A DNA stretch of 64,000 nt. Source: Halichondria panicea. Lineage: Eukaryota > Porifera > Demospongiae > Suberitida > Halichondriidae. The position numbers and the translations under genes are program-made. Location of the stretch: the NCBI RefSeq assembly GCF_963675165.1, contig NC_087377.1, forward strand, positions 3,068,978-3,132,977, given 5' to 3'. Shown here one piece after another: positions 1-10,182 of the stretch. Within the stretch, counting starts at the first letter, position 1. Each line of letters opens with the position of its first letter. The notes under the pieces were generated by a model. That model was not told where the DNA came from, searched no databases, and was given only the letters and a program-made list of their open reading frames with translations.

Positions 1-122
1 TCATTTCACAAAGAAAAAACTCACTATCAATAGTCTTTATAATTATAGGCTTAAAGTTAACATAATTATGCGTAAACCTGGCTACATTTCACTAGGGTGT
101 GTGTGTGTGGGTGTGGTCTCAC

Positions 123-257
123 CTCTCAAGTTGTGCAGGTTTTGTGTGTAGGGAGAGTCCTCAGGAATGCTGTACTGAGCACTGACTATGGCTAGAGGGT
201 TGTCACCAAATGGAGTATCCATGAAGCACAGCTTGAACAGTATAGTACGCCCAGTTC
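123..257 (-). CDS. Internal exon of a Numb-associated (AAK1/BMP2K/GAK-type) protein kinase
   Basis: This 135-bp exon has a good acceptor (CCCACACACAG just above 257) and donor (GTGAGA at 122-117), entering and leaving in phase 1. It encodes part of a kinase C-lobe containing FKLC, then TPFG, then a YSIPEDSPYTQ stretch. From family knowledge this resembles the segment after the kinase alpha-F helix in AAK1/BMP2K (YKLC..LPFG..IPDNSRYSQ), which phosphorylate clathrin adaptors. Only this exon is visible. Coding runs right to left, so the N-lobe should lie at higher coordinates, but I found no glycine loop, VAIK lysine or HRD motif up to 7.7 kb. The rest of the C-lobe would be left of the window. 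It may be a small-exon gene I could not trace, or a displaced exon. Confidence 0.6.
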
Positions 258-540
258 CTGTGTGTGGGCGGGTGTGTGATGTGTGAGGGTGTGATGATAT
301 GGGTATTATTAGATTCGTCTCTTTGAGAGCTTTCGAATGAGTACCACTATACAAACGTGTTTATACTTAACATGGTTCAATGAAATTGGTTAAGTGCATA
401 CCACCACTCACTCCACAGACTTGATGACTAGACAGCCCACATTCACTACAATTGAAATGCAAACCTTATTAGTCCACCACGTATAGCTACAGTGCACACA
501 GTGGGGACCACACTATAAGCTCTGTACACTAGCTATAGTG

Positions 541-690
541 CACACAGTGGGATCACATATAAAAAGCAATTTATGGACATTTTGCCAGGTGGTCAGAGGT
601 GTCACATTCCACCTTTTCACAGTAAACAAAGCAAAGATCCTCCACTTTTTCTATATTGAGCTTTGGGAGGGAAAGTACAATTATCAGTAA
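541..690. repeat. Left flank copy of a repeat bracketing the minisatellite
   Basis: This stretch, from the ACATATAAAAAGCAATTTATGG block to a GGAAAGTACAATTATCAGTAAT block, recurs in the same orientation at about 1190-1390 on the other side of the 45-bp tandem array. The shared blocks include the run GTAAACAAAGCAAAGATCCTCC. The array therefore sits between two diverged copies of one repeat, or expanded inside it. A further piece (TTTTTCAGTAAACAAAGCAAAG) appears near 55930. Confidence 0.7.
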
Positions 691-731
691 TCACAACATT
701 CGAAATGTAAACCTTATTAGTCCACCACGTA

Positions 732-1203
732 TAGCTACTGTGCACACAGTGGGACCACACTATAAGCTCTGTACACTAGCTATAGTGCACACAGTGGGAC
801 CACACTATAGGCTCTGTACACTAGCTATAGTGCACACAGTGGGACCACACTATAAGCTCTGTACACTAGCTATAGTGTACACAGTGGGACCACACTATAG
901 GCTCTGTACACTAGCTACAGTGGGACCACACTATAGGCTCTGTACACTAGCTACAGTTCACACAGTGGGACCACACTATAAGCTCTGTACACTAGCTATA
1001 GTGCACACGTGGGACCACACTATAGGCTCTGTACACTAGCTACAGTGTACACAGTGGGACCACACTATAGGCTCTGTACACTAGCTACAGTGCACACAGT
1101 GGGACGACACTATAGGCTCTGTACACTAGCTACAGTGCACACAGTGGGACCACACTATAGGCTCTGTACACTAGCTACAGTGCACACAGTGGGACCACAC
1201 ATA
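732..1203. repeat. 45-bp minisatellite, about 10 copies
   Basis: The unit runs AGCTAYAGTGCACACAGTGG then GACCACACTATARGCTCTGTACACT and repeats head to tail with a few substitutions; one unit is shortened near 917-949. An extra 1.6 units lie at 486-560. Because 45 is a multiple of three and the unit has a frame without stops, it creates spurious open frames with a 15-residue periodicity; I do not regard these as coding. Confidence 0.95.
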
Positions 1204-1390
1204 AAGAGCAATTTATGGAAATTTCGCCCCTTTCAGCCTTGTTTCTCAGTAAACATAATCATTGCTCAGATCCTCCCCCTTTTCAGAGAGGTGTCACATT
1301 CCGCCCCTTTCACAGTAAACAAAGCAAAGATCCTCCCCTTTTTCTATATTGAATGTGGAATGCTTTGGGAAAGTACAATTATCAGTAATT
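1190..1390. repeat. Right flank copy of the repeat bracketing the minisatellite
   Basis: Direct-orientation counterpart of 541-690, slightly longer because of an internal insertion around 1215-1285. It ends with the same GGAAAGTACAATTATCAGTAAT block. Confidence 0.7.
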
Positions 1391-1638
1391 AGCTACAATA
1401 AGCTGTCAAGCTATTTGGTAGAATGTCATTGAAAGGTCATAATTAGTGAAAGGTCCGACCTCCGATAGTACTACCACATGTCCATACATGCATGGATAAA
1501 TAATTATACCATACTGTGTAGTTTAAAATACTATGATATTGAAAAAAAAGTGAAATCTCTGAGCCCATGCAAACTCAGCTAGCGTATGGTTGCTCAATAT
1601 TGACCTCCCTCCACCAATAAGGTCTAACACATGGGCTA

Positions 1639-2025
1639 GTCTCGCGAGCAGACGTGGGAGGGAGGGAACGTCTGGTCACTATTGCAGCAATTCCGTGGAC
1701 CCCTGCCAGAATGTTGGCAGTGCCAATCAGATTTGTCCACGTCATAGTGGGCGGTAACACCCCGTATATTTTCCTATTATAGAACGTGAAAAGAAGGATT
1801 ATTGACTCTAGCAAAGGCTAATTTTAGTATTGAACTATACCTGGCTGTGAAGGAACTTGGTTACAAGGAGCTCACACCAAGCAAGAGCTAGCTATAGCTG
1901 CGAATGAAAATATTTGTCTACATGTGAATTAACAAATATCTTGCACGTGACTACATTCCTCAGTGCCATGGAATTGCTGCAGTAGATACCAAACGTTCCC
2001 TCTAGGACAAGTCTGCTCGCGAGAC
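1639..2025. mobile_element. MITE with TA target duplication (Tc1/mariner-like), 387 bp
   Basis: The ends are GTCTCGCGAGCAGAC and its exact reverse complement GTCTGCTCGCGAGAC. The imperfect terminal inverted repeats extend about 60 bp inward (GGAACGT..TGCAGCAATTCC..TGG on the left, mirrored on the right). Each end is flanked by TA (1637-1638 and 2026-2027), the duplication typical of Tc1/mariner-type elements. There is no coding capacity. Confidence 0.85.
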
Positions 2026-2688
2026 TATACACACAGGTCTAAGGCATGCAATACTGATATTAATTATGAACAAAAACAGTGGAACCTCGATCATAATTAT
2101 TATTAGGAGGCTACAACAGGTACCGTCTCTACAAAGCATCTCCCCTCACCTCCATCCTTTCATGCATTCATCCATTCTTATCCTATAGCACAGCCACTGT
2201 ACTGGCATATGCTGGCAGCAGATCACATTCACGGTGAGTAGGTAATGGTCTTCATTACTGCTTTCCCTAAAGACACTAACTCTAACAAGACGCTGCAACT
2301 GAAGTGATCCCATACCAGCTACAATGGAAAAGATGTCTAGAAGAAAACTAAAATAATTCCTATATTCAATTGCACACACAAAATAAAATAAATAACAAGA
2401 GCAAGTAAACAAACTTAGAAGTAGATATATCCAGGCCATTGTCCTAAGTGTCTAAGTGTTGGTAGTGTATGATGGTCTTGACTGATCCATGACCTCCAGT
2501 CCTGCATGAGGAGGGAGGGAGACACAAGAGTCAGCAACTAGCAAACCAAGTGCACACTGACAGTTAATATACAATACCAGTTGACATTATGTATTGTTGT
2601 ACTCAGTACAATTTACTATTGAATGGCACAACTGACGAGCAAGCTCACAAAGTTAATGGTCAAAGTGACGATTCACTAGGTAACTCAC

Positions 2689-3027
2689 TGGTATGCTCCA
2701 CACAGGTCTTGTGAATGCTGCGAACTGCCTCTCCGTCCTCAATCTTTGCAGCAATTTCCACTAATCGACCGTAAGTAGCCGTTGAATTCGATGGATTGAT
2801 TTCGAAAATATTTTTACTCTTCCACTTCTTTAGAGCGGCGTGAAATCTCCCTGGGATATTAACAATGGTCAGATCGATAGCACCAATCTCAGCATCACTG
2901 AGGCCCAGCCTGTGCTTGTATCTGTCATAGCCAGCAATCTCGGTAGACAACTGGAGTAGAGCTTCATCCGAGCACTCTTGACTCAACTGAGCTGCGGTCG
3001 CTATCACTATTGTCTCATATGGTTGAA
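2689..3027 (-). CDS. Death-domain exon (phase 1-1)
   Basis: The exon is bounded by acceptor CTCTACAG (AG at 3029-3028) and donor GTGAGT (2688-2683). It is 339 bp, symmetric phase 1, and encodes about 113 residues. The second half has the spacing of a Death domain: YDRYKHRLGLSDAEIGAID (helices 1-2), FHAALKKWK (helix 4-5), YGRLVEIAAKIEDGEAVRSI (helices 5-6). Such domains are homotypic adaptors in cell-death and NF-kappaB signalling. I could not find the companion exons with certainty; the kinase exon at 123-257 is on the same strand and phase-compatible, but there is no independent evidence that they belong together. Confidence 0.7.
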
Positions 3028-3806
3028 CTGTAGAGATCAAACATGACATGCAACGCACGTAGTAGCATAATGAATACTCTGAAATGTACACCATGCAAAT
3101 ACTCGTCACATGATACACACATGTATGTACACACAATACATTGAAAGCTAGTCGAACTATAATTATATATAATACTAAAGATGGCTTCAATTTTTATAAT
3201 GATGTGATAATAACTACAGTGCATGATCACATTCCCATGCAAGTGGTTCCTTCACAATCATGTGAACAAATGCTAGGATTGGGCAGGGAAGGGCCAAATA
3301 GTGTGGAAACAAGCAAGTATAATTATACTGGGAACGAGGCTAGCTGCTGTATAGAATTATAAGCTTCCTTACTCTAGTTAAAAGTCACACGTACATGCCC
3401 AGGGAGATGACTTCTTACTCAGCTACGCATGCGTTTAGTCATAATGACGTTAAGAAATGCAAAATTAAGTAGTTGTCAAGTGCCTCCTAAGAATCCTCAG
3501 GTATACATACACACACCTTTGCCATGTGTCCTGTTCACTGTAACTGATTGGTCGATCCCATTGTGTGCTTCTGGAAATGTGGTCTACATAGAAGGTACGT
3601 CCATTAGCAGCCTGTCTCTTTTCCCAAGCTTTATAGACATTGGTCTATGCAATGAAAGGTGGCACTAGAGTCAGGTTAGTTATAGTCTACATGTTCACTC
3701 ACTCTGAGGCTGAGTCTTGTCTTGCCATTGAAGGTTTGTTCAAACACACAACAATGTGCCCCTTACAAAAAAAGCAAACTGCAACATCCTCTTCCTGTAA
3801 TTTCAA

Positions 3807-3829
3807 GGGGCTTTCCCAGGGACTTCCCC
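3807..3829. promoter_or_regulatory. Two adjacent kappaB-like sites
   Basis: GGGGCTTTCCC (3807-3817) is followed after one base by GGGACTTCCCC (3819-3829). Both fit the NF-kappaB consensus GGGRNNYYCC. They lie 0.8 kb upstream, in transcription direction, of the minus-strand Death exon at 2689-3027. A role is inference; single matches to this consensus are expected about twice in 64 kb by chance. Confidence 0.3.
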
Positions 3830-3944
3830 TACTAAAACTCTACTTTCAAGACTGCAACATGCATGAGTCCCAGGCCAGTGCATGAAGGCTGGATGAAGGT
3901 TGCCTGCAGTGTCAATAATTATGCGGAGTGTATACAAACCATAG

Positions 3945-4775
3945 GTAGAGTAAGTAACCTATCTTCGCCAGATATGATACCTATAATCGGCGGCTATTGC
4001 TCGAAGCACAAGACGATTTTGCACAAAACTAACTACATGGACCTACAGATGAGTAAGAAAGTAACAGCTCCCAAAAATTTGGAAAGAATAACTCGCTTGC
4101 GGACGGAGTGGTGGTCATGAGAAGTGAGCTGCCGAATTGATCAATTGTCGTCAGTGAGACATTTATCTTCGTCTTTGCACGCTTACTAAGTACTGAAACT
4201 ACCAACACTAAACAATGCTTCTTGGCACAACTCTAACTAGTGAGCACTACTTACAGGCAAAGCAGTGTTAGCTGGCAGATCGAGCCCCACCCAGCTAGGC
4301 ATGACGAATATTTTGCAAAAAATAATGCTGATTCAGCAACAATTGTGCACAGTCAGCAATAATTAAGGGATTAGCCTCGATTACAGGCCGCACTGAAGAT
4401 TATGTGCATAATTATTGCTGAATCAGCATTATTTTTTGCAACATTTTCGTCATGCCTAGCTGGGTGGGGCTCGATCTGCAGCTAACCGCTGCTTTGCCTG
4501 CAAGTAGTGCTCACTAGTTAGAGTTGTGCCAAGAAGTATTGTTTAGTGCTGGTAGTTTCAGTACTTAGTAAGCGTGCAAAGACGAAGATAAATGTCTCAC
4601 TGACGACAATTGATCAATTCGGCAGCTCACTTCTCATGACCACCACTCCGTCCGCAAGCGAGTTATTCTTTCCAAATTTTTGAGAGCTGTTACTTTCTTA
4701 CTCATCTGTAGGTCCATGCTTCGAGCAATAGCCGCCGATTATAGGTATCTGGCGAAGATAGGTTACTTACTCTAC
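3945..4775. mobile_element. Foldback element, 831 bp, with long inverted arms
   Basis: The left arm (GTAGAGTAAGTAACCT..., about 3945-4350) is repeated in reverse complement on the right (ending ...AGGTTACTTACTCTAC, about 4400-4775), leaving a short loop. The arms are about 95% alike by eye, but the left arm has an extra stretch (CACAAGACGATTTTGCAC, around 4008-4034) missing from the right. The loop contains the TAGCCTCGATTACAGGCC end of another small palindromic family. One arm recurs at 9305-9572. Confidence 0.9.
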
Positions 4776-4860
4776 TGCCAAATGTATAAATTATGACTTT
4801 GTAAGTGTTAATAAATAATTATTGTAACTATTGCTTACGAACAATTCATATATAGGCTTA

Positions 4861-5047
4861 GGCCTCTCCAAGTGACACTCTGGTTTCTGGTCCTGAAGTT
4901 TTTCTCACACTATTTTGTACCGCATGGACCATTCTGCGCATGTGTAGTAGAAATAATGAGATAGAAATCCAATAATGAGATAGAAATCCAAGAATAAAAT
5001 CTGATGCAGGCGGTGGACCAGAAACCAGAGTTTCACTTGGAGTGGCC
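4861..5047. mobile_element. Harbinger-like MITE, 187 bp, TTA duplication
   Basis: The inverted ends are GGCCTCTCCAAGTGACACTC on the left and the mirror of GGCCACTCCAAGTGAAACTC on the right, extending through a TGGTTTCTGGTCC block. Both sides are flanked by TTA (4858-4860 and 5048-5050). GGCC ends with a TTA duplication fit the PIF/Harbinger superfamily. A second element with the same end type is at 47544-47885. Confidence 0.75.
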
Positions 5048-5066
5048 TTATATAGAGCGAGCTATA

Positions 5067-5184
5067 CACTGTAAAAATGATGTGTGGTTTTGACGCAAGT
5101 GCGTGGCAACTATCAGGAAAAAACGTACGTTTGCCACAATAGCCATGCACTCTGCGTGAAAACCACACATCATTTTTTACAGTG
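5067..5184. mobile_element. Short TA-flanked MITE, 118 bp
   Basis: The ends are CACTGTAAAAATGATGTGTG and the mirror of AAACCACACATCATTTTTTA-CAGTG, flanked by TA at 5065-5066 and 5185-5186. It has the size and target of a Tc1/mariner-type non-autonomous element, and it sits 20 bp from the Harbinger-like element. Confidence 0.8.
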
Positions 5185-5962
5185 TAGGCAACCTATTAAT
5201 ATGTGATTAGCCTCCTCCACAAAGTTAGCCCATGCACTGCATGTAGACGTGTTGTAGCCATTTCTTTGCTCATGTCTGTATATACGACGTGTTCAACATT
5301 ATTTTGTTACCCAGGTTTAATCACTGCCTCATGAATGGAGGTGTCAAGCACACACAGGTGCGTGTGCACACATGTCTCACTATGGTGACTAGTGTAATGA
5401 TGCTCATCAATACATCTCCCTCCTCCCACAGTGCCCCAACATCTCTGTGTGTGCTATTGTATCCTTCACCCTGCCTGCATGGTGTCTACTCCTAGACTGA
5501 GTGAATGGAGGTGTCAGGCACACACAGGTGCATGTGTCAGAGAGTGGGTGTCAGGAGATGCTATCACATGACCTACACCATTCTGAGCTGTACCAATATT
5601 GTTGGTGGTTCATACGATAATTACCAGCTAATAATTGCCTATTCAATTGTTCTGTTTCAGAGGATTTACAAAATCTATAGTGAAGCTCGCTTGTAAGCAC
5701 AACTTTTGAGTATCTAATTTCAACCCACCCCCTCCAGGAGTATTGACGTGACTCCCTCCAGGCCCGGTGAAATGGACCTATCGTCTCTCTATTATATATA
5801 GCATATGCAGCAGCAAAGTACAACATATCAGTCAGCAAGAAACCACCTCACCCCAGCAAGGTGTGTGTGTGTACATTTTTACATATCTGTAGCCAACATT
5901 TCTAGTAGCTATGCTCTATAATTATAATTATTGTCTATAATAATTGTACCCTCCCTCGATCT

Positions 5963-5972
5963 ACACACACAC

Positions 5973-6011
<39 letters not shown>
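5963..6011. repeat. (CA)n microsatellite
   Basis: About 24 CA units with one CG interruption. It lies 100 bp after a GTGTGTGTGTGT run (5862-5873) on the plus strand, a complementary pair of the kind discussed in the findings. No gene is recognised in 5190-7007; the interval contains only short GT/CA runs and a duplicated GAATGGAGGTGTC block (5334, 5503). Confidence 0.9.
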
Positions 6012-6012
<1 letters not shown>

Positions 6013-7007
6013 CCATGGCCCGGCCATACAAATTTCTCTCTTAGTAATAATTTGCTCTGTGTTGTAGACCTAGCAAGGTGTCAGAGTTTTTAAATTCCCT
6101 GTTAGTATTGTAAGATTGCGGAACCTAGTGGATTGTTGTTGTGGTTTTAGCTGTGTTCTCATCATACTAGTACATTTCAGGAGAGGGGGGATTTTCCCCT
6201 GTATGACCCCCTGCCTAACCTCTGCACACACACACACACACAAAGTCCTTGTCTTTCCCACTATCACATGTGTGTCAAATGTACTTGGACAACTGCCTAG
6301 GAAAATTGCAATCTCATGCAGACACTGGAATTACATTATGTGAGATTATGAACAGTACTTGACTAATGCAATTAGTGGTAATGGTTGGTTTCTCCAGCTT
6401 TGTGTACACACTATACACACTAGTGAGGTCAGTAGCATTTCTGCTCTTTGTTTTAACTAATCGGATGGAGTGACATTGGTTGTGTATGCCAGTCAGCTAG
6501 AGTAATGGTTCATGTTCAGAGTACATATCCTCCACTGTATATATAATTATAACTGTGTTCACACCTCTGCATGCCTATATAGATCTATAGTTTATAATTA
6601 GAGTTCCTTCTGTCGGTACTAGATCAATTTCACAAAGCAGTGCATGGTTGTATACTATTATTATAGCTAGGATTGAATTACCCACACAAATGGACTACTT
6701 ATTTTAGGGCCTATATACATACCATCATCTCAGATATATCTGCCCCCCCCTGCAGTTTTTTTCTAGAACTCAGCCAATTTGGTATAGCTTTTCTTTGTGG
6801 CCCGTAATTAATTTGCGTGTTGCAGTAAATTCCCACTCTCAATCTGTCATCACTCACTCCCCCACAATCTCGGTCACTTAGAGTGTGTGTGTGTGTGTGT
6901 GTGTGGGTGGATGTGGGTGTGTGTATGTATGTAACTGTACAAATATTATTATGCTCTGAAATTTTCGTGTACCATTATTATTGTAAATACGACTACTTTC
7001 TCTATAG

Positions 7008-7069
7008 GCACGCTGTTTCTAATCATGGACACTCTGATGGGACAAGTTGAAGACATTGTCAAGAAGTAA
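7008..7069 (+). CDS. Possible terminal exon of an unidentified plus-strand gene
   Basis: The acceptor CTTTCTCTATAG (AG 7006-7007) precedes an open frame entering in phase 1. It encodes about 20 residues, TLFLIMDTLMGQVEDIVKK, and stops at TAA 7067-7069. The amphipathic end looks like real protein, but I recognise no family and could not chain it to an upstream exon. No canonical AATAAA follows closely. Treat it as a weak candidate. Confidence 0.25.
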
Positions 7070-7777
7070 ACACAAGCAAGCCCGTTACCAAGGAAACATG
7101 ACAACATTGATTACCATGGAAACCAGACAATGTTTAGCCCATGTAGTCATAAAAATTAATTGTTGTATTATTTCTACTGCTATAATTATGACATAATTAT
7201 TATTATTACGATAAAAGTTGGTAAAGATCATTAACTAAGCAATCCACTAAGAGTATAATACCCCTAAACCTTAAAGTCCCGATTTACTGGCCACACCCTT
7301 AACCACTAGGCCACACCTATTCTTCACCAATCTGTGTATTATCAGGAGCCCATAAAATATTTTTTATGAGCTCTCTTATTATGAGCATTGATATAATAAA
7401 TATTATATTCCCTCTAGATCTGGCATGCGCAATTGAAGTGTTGTTGCAGAGTAATAAGCTTAATCAACTTACTGGGTAAGTTAGAGATTGCACAAAACAC
7501 GTGTAAGAGTAAAACTAGAAATTACACTTAAATAGAACGTAACATAATCTAGAACATTCCATACAAGTGTCCATACAACTATATAAATATAAGTGTCCAT
7601 GTATTCTAACAATTGTGTCGACAGACATTGACTCAACAAAGCATTCACATCAGGTATAATTACCGTACGGGTGGGTAGAGTGGTAGTAGTGACCGCAAAA
7701 ACATTTATACAGAACAAAATAATTAAACATAAATGCCAGTATATATAGTCATAGTTTATAATGGCTAGAGGATATTG

Positions 7778-7963
7778 TCAGGCTAGAGTCACTTGCAATC
7801 TTCCCTTGAGGTCTTCAGCAATGTCAGCTCTACTGATAACGGGAGACTCTAGAGCTGTCAACAAGTCCTCCAGTTGTGGACCGCCTTGCAACCACTCAAC
7901 GAGCATGTCTGTGAAACACTTGGTGACACTGTTGGGTTTTCTGGCATTCTCCTCAGCTATTCC
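7778..7963 (-). CDS. Terminal exon: second half of the last Death domain of a tandem Death-domain gene
   Basis: Acceptor ACTGCAG (AG 7965-7964) starts the exon and TGA (7780-7778) ends it. It encodes 61 residues in phase 0: GIAEENARKP, a CFTDMLVEWL helix, a DLLTALESPVISRADIAEDL block, then a short tail. CF..ML..WL followed by ALESP...ADIAEDL is the helix 4-6 signature seen in the other Death domains of this window. With the exon at 8313-8425 it completes one full domain. Homotypic Death-domain binding is the known family role; the partner is unknown. Confidence 0.8.
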   Translation of the reverse strand, partial: GIAEENARKPNSVTKCFTDMLVEWLQGGPQLEDLLTALESPVISRADIAEDLKGRLQVTLA

Positions 7964-8312
7964 CTGCAGTGTACATTATTATTATTAATGGCACTATCCA
8001 AGTTCTACAGTATATCGGATGAAATTATGAATCATGTTAAGTTAATTGTTGAAAGGAATTTAGTTACCAACCAATTGCCACCCACCCAACTAAAGAAACA
8101 AACCTACTAAAAATAAGTGCGTTTGCACATCAGGATATGCCCTTGTTATGTAATTATCGATAAGGTGAATAGTGCGCAGTTAACAAAACGTGCAGTACTG
8201 CTTGCTGGCACATTCCTTAACGGATGATGCCTGACTGTATGAGCACAGGGCTATTAGTACACAGTCATCTACTGCTATACAGTGTTAAGTATACACACAG
8301 CAGAGCACTCAC

Positions 8313-8425
8313 ATCTAGTGTCCCCTCATTGACACCCAACTGCTCTCCCAGAGAACGCCATGTCCCCCTCACCTCCCAGGCAGCTGTCCTCACTACCCTC
8401 AAATGATGATCCACACTCAGTCCCT
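8313..8425 (-). CDS. Exon: first half of the last Death domain
   Basis: The exon lies between acceptor TTCCTTCCAG (AG 8427-8426) and donor GTGAGTGC (8312). It is 113 bp, phase 1 in and phase 0 out, and encodes VDHHLRVVRTAAWEVRGTWRS followed by LGEQLGVNEGTLD. W..LGEQLGV.EGTLD is the helix 1-2 part of a Death domain, and the phase-0 join to 7963-7778 continues it (..TLD|GIAEEN..). Confidence 0.8.
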
Positions 8426-8579
8426 CTGGAAGGAACACACAATCAAGACAACAACATAACACTGTCATTATTCCTAAGCAATGCCTACTAACTAAAACAC
8501 ACATTACTGAAGGAAACTCTGTATTGTACAGCTACATAATTATTCGCTTCTGTTAATTAAATCAAGATTAATGGCTTAC

Positions 8580-8631
8580 CACCGTGAGTGAGATGACAAA
8601 TAACAGGAGAGATGTCGCTGGTAGCTTTAGT
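8580..8631 (-). CDS. Linker exon of the tandem Death-domain gene
   Basis: A 52-bp exon between acceptor CTTTACAG (AG 8633-8632) and donor GTAAGC (8579), phase 0 in and phase 1 out. It encodes TKATSDISPVICHLTHG, which joins the two Death domains. The evidence is phase fit with both neighbours and clean splice signals. Confidence 0.65.
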
Positions 8632-8653
8632 CTGTAAAGAGAAATCAAATATC

Positions 8654-8848
8654 GTATTACTAGAATGTTTTGCGAGCATCAAACATTTGCGATGGTTGAT
8701 CAATTCGCAACAATACAATTCGCAAAACCTAAATTATTACTAGGAAATACACTTGCCAGAACGCAATAGCTAGATGGCAAAGGGTCAAATTTTCTGCTGA
8801 TTTGGCTCATTCGCAAAGGTTTTTCACCGGCAAAATATTCTAGTAACA
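8654..8848. mobile_element. MITE-like inverted repeat in an intron
   Basis: The left end GTATTACTAGAATGTTTTGC is mirrored on the right by GCAAAATATTCTAGTAACAC. It lies wholly inside the intron between the exons at 8580-8631 and 8927-9082. The exact edges and target duplication are unclear. Confidence 0.55.
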
Positions 8849-8926
8849 CAGTATTAGCTACTTGTGTTAATTATTGTAGAACAAGTTCAGAATCTGTATA
8901 GAGACTTGTATATTTTAGTTGCCAAC

Positions 8927-9082
8927 CTTAATGGTTGTTGCAATGTCCCCACGAGCAATGGCGGGAGACTCTAGTGCTCTAACAAGGGCAGACCAGGAGG
9001 GGGGAGGAGAGGAGCGCTTCACCCAGTGTGTCAGCATGGCCTCAAAGCACGGCTCAACCCAGCGATAGTGCTTCTCAAGACT
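8927..9082 (-). CDS. Exon: second half of an upstream Death domain
   Basis: Acceptor TGATACAG (AG 9084-9083), donor GTTGGC (8926), 156 bp, phase 0-0, 52 residues. It has a CFEAMLTHWVKR helix and a WSALVRALESPAIARGDIATTI block, the same helix 4-6 pattern as the terminal exon, so the gene carries at least two Death domains in a row. The first half of this domain must be encoded upstream (higher coordinates). It was not found and may lie in or beyond the gap and the BEL insertion. Confidence 0.75.
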
Positions 9083-9304
9083 CTGTATCAGTACGCACAG
9101 TGAAACACAGTATTAAATACTTAGTAAGAGCTCAACATTACGTTGCTATAGTAACCTGTTAAATAGGTTGTTACTTCATACAAGACCACAAATATGCAGA
9201 GTCAGCATTGCTAGAGATACCTCATTCTAAGAATGCTTACAATTGGAACGCTCACTATTCAACCATTAAATAACAGTAGCAGTCAATTAAATAGTGCACA
9301 CATA

Positions 9305-9572
9305 GAGTAAGTAACCCATCTTCGCCAGGCACCTATAATCGGCGGCTATTGCACGAAGCACAAGACAATTTTGCACAAAACTAACTACATGGATCTACAG
9401 ATGGGTAAGAAAGTAACAGCTCCCCAAAATTTGGAAAGAATAACTTGCTTGCGGACGGAATGGTGGTCATGAGAAGTGAGCTGCCGAATGTATCGATAAT
9501 CGTCAGTGAGACACTTATCTCCGTCTTTGCACGCTTACCAAGCACTGAAACTACCAACACTAAACAATGCTT
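9305..9572. mobile_element. Partial second copy of the 831-bp foldback element
   Basis: From GAGTAAGTAACCCATCTTCG to ...CTAAACAATGCTT this matches the left arm of the element at 3945-4775 with scattered changes, then runs into undetermined bases. The missing arm presumably lies in the gap. Confidence 0.85.
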
Positions 9573-9772
9573 NNNNNNNNNNNNNNNNNNNNNNNNNNNN
9601 NNNNNNNNNNNNNNNNNNNNNNNNNNNNNNNNNNNNNNNNNNNNNNNNNNNNNNNNNNNNNNNNNNNNNNNNNNNNNNNNNNNNNNNNNNNNNNNNNNNN
9701 NNNNNNNNNNNNNNNNNNNNNNNNNNNNNNNNNNNNNNNNNNNNNNNNNNNNNNNNNNNNNNNNNNNNNNNN
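9573..9772. other. Assembly gap of 200 N
   Basis: An exact run of 200 N, inside the foldback copy and 12 bp before the left LTR. A long hairpin beside an LTR is a likely cause of the assembly break. Confidence 1.
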
Positions 9773-9784
9773 GACATACATTAC

Positions 9785-10127
9785 TGTTGAGCTCTTTCTT
9801 GTATCTAGACTAAGAACTAGACAGGCTAGTTTAGTTTGAGAGTTAGCTATTGTTGGGTGACTTCTCCTACTTATCCTAGAGTACAAGTTGACTTGACCCT
9901 TTGCAACAATTCTTAGTGAGTTTAGACAAATAACAACAACAACTGAGGAAGATAGTGGGTGATGGCAAATACAAAAACAAAGGGGGGCAGGGCCAGAGCA
10001 AGGGGCCCTGCGCACAACAAAGAAAATTGAACAAAACAACACATTTACCACAAACTCATTAAACTATGAACCTAGTAAATATTGCATAACATTAAGTAAT
10101 TAAACACCTAGCTTGTACACATCAACA
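9785..10127 (-). repeat. 3' LTR of the BEL element (343 bp)
   Basis: Identical by eye to 16019-16362 except for one small replacement (GACTTCTCC here, GACAGGCTCC there). Plus-strand ends TGTTGAG..ATCAACA. Confidence 0.95.
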
Positions 10128-10182
10128 TACCGCCGGCCAAGACCGGATGGTCTTAGGTACATTGCCATTGTTCAACAGTTAC

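Noticed and set aside
656..1392. Two 127-residue open frames with 15-residue repeats
   Set aside because: They are the translated 45-bp minisatellite; the repeat has no splice or start context and no protein-like composition.
2146..2439. 97-residue minus-strand frame with a membrane-like start
   Set aside because: No recognisable domain; splice sites can be imagined but neither phase nor neighbours support it.
123..3027. A single kinase-Death gene joining 2689-3027 to 123-257
   Set aside because: Phases would fit, but a kinase N-lobe must lie between them and none is visible; kept as two separate exons.
3863..4120. 85-residue plus-strand open frame
   Set aside because: Lies mostly in the left arm of the foldback element; the same sequence is repeated in reverse in the right arm.
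4905..5168. 87-residue minus-strand open frame
   Set aside because: Spans two adjacent MITEs (4861-5047 and 5067-5184).
9445..10051. Open frames across the N gap
   Set aside because: Created by undetermined bases, foldback and LTR sequence.
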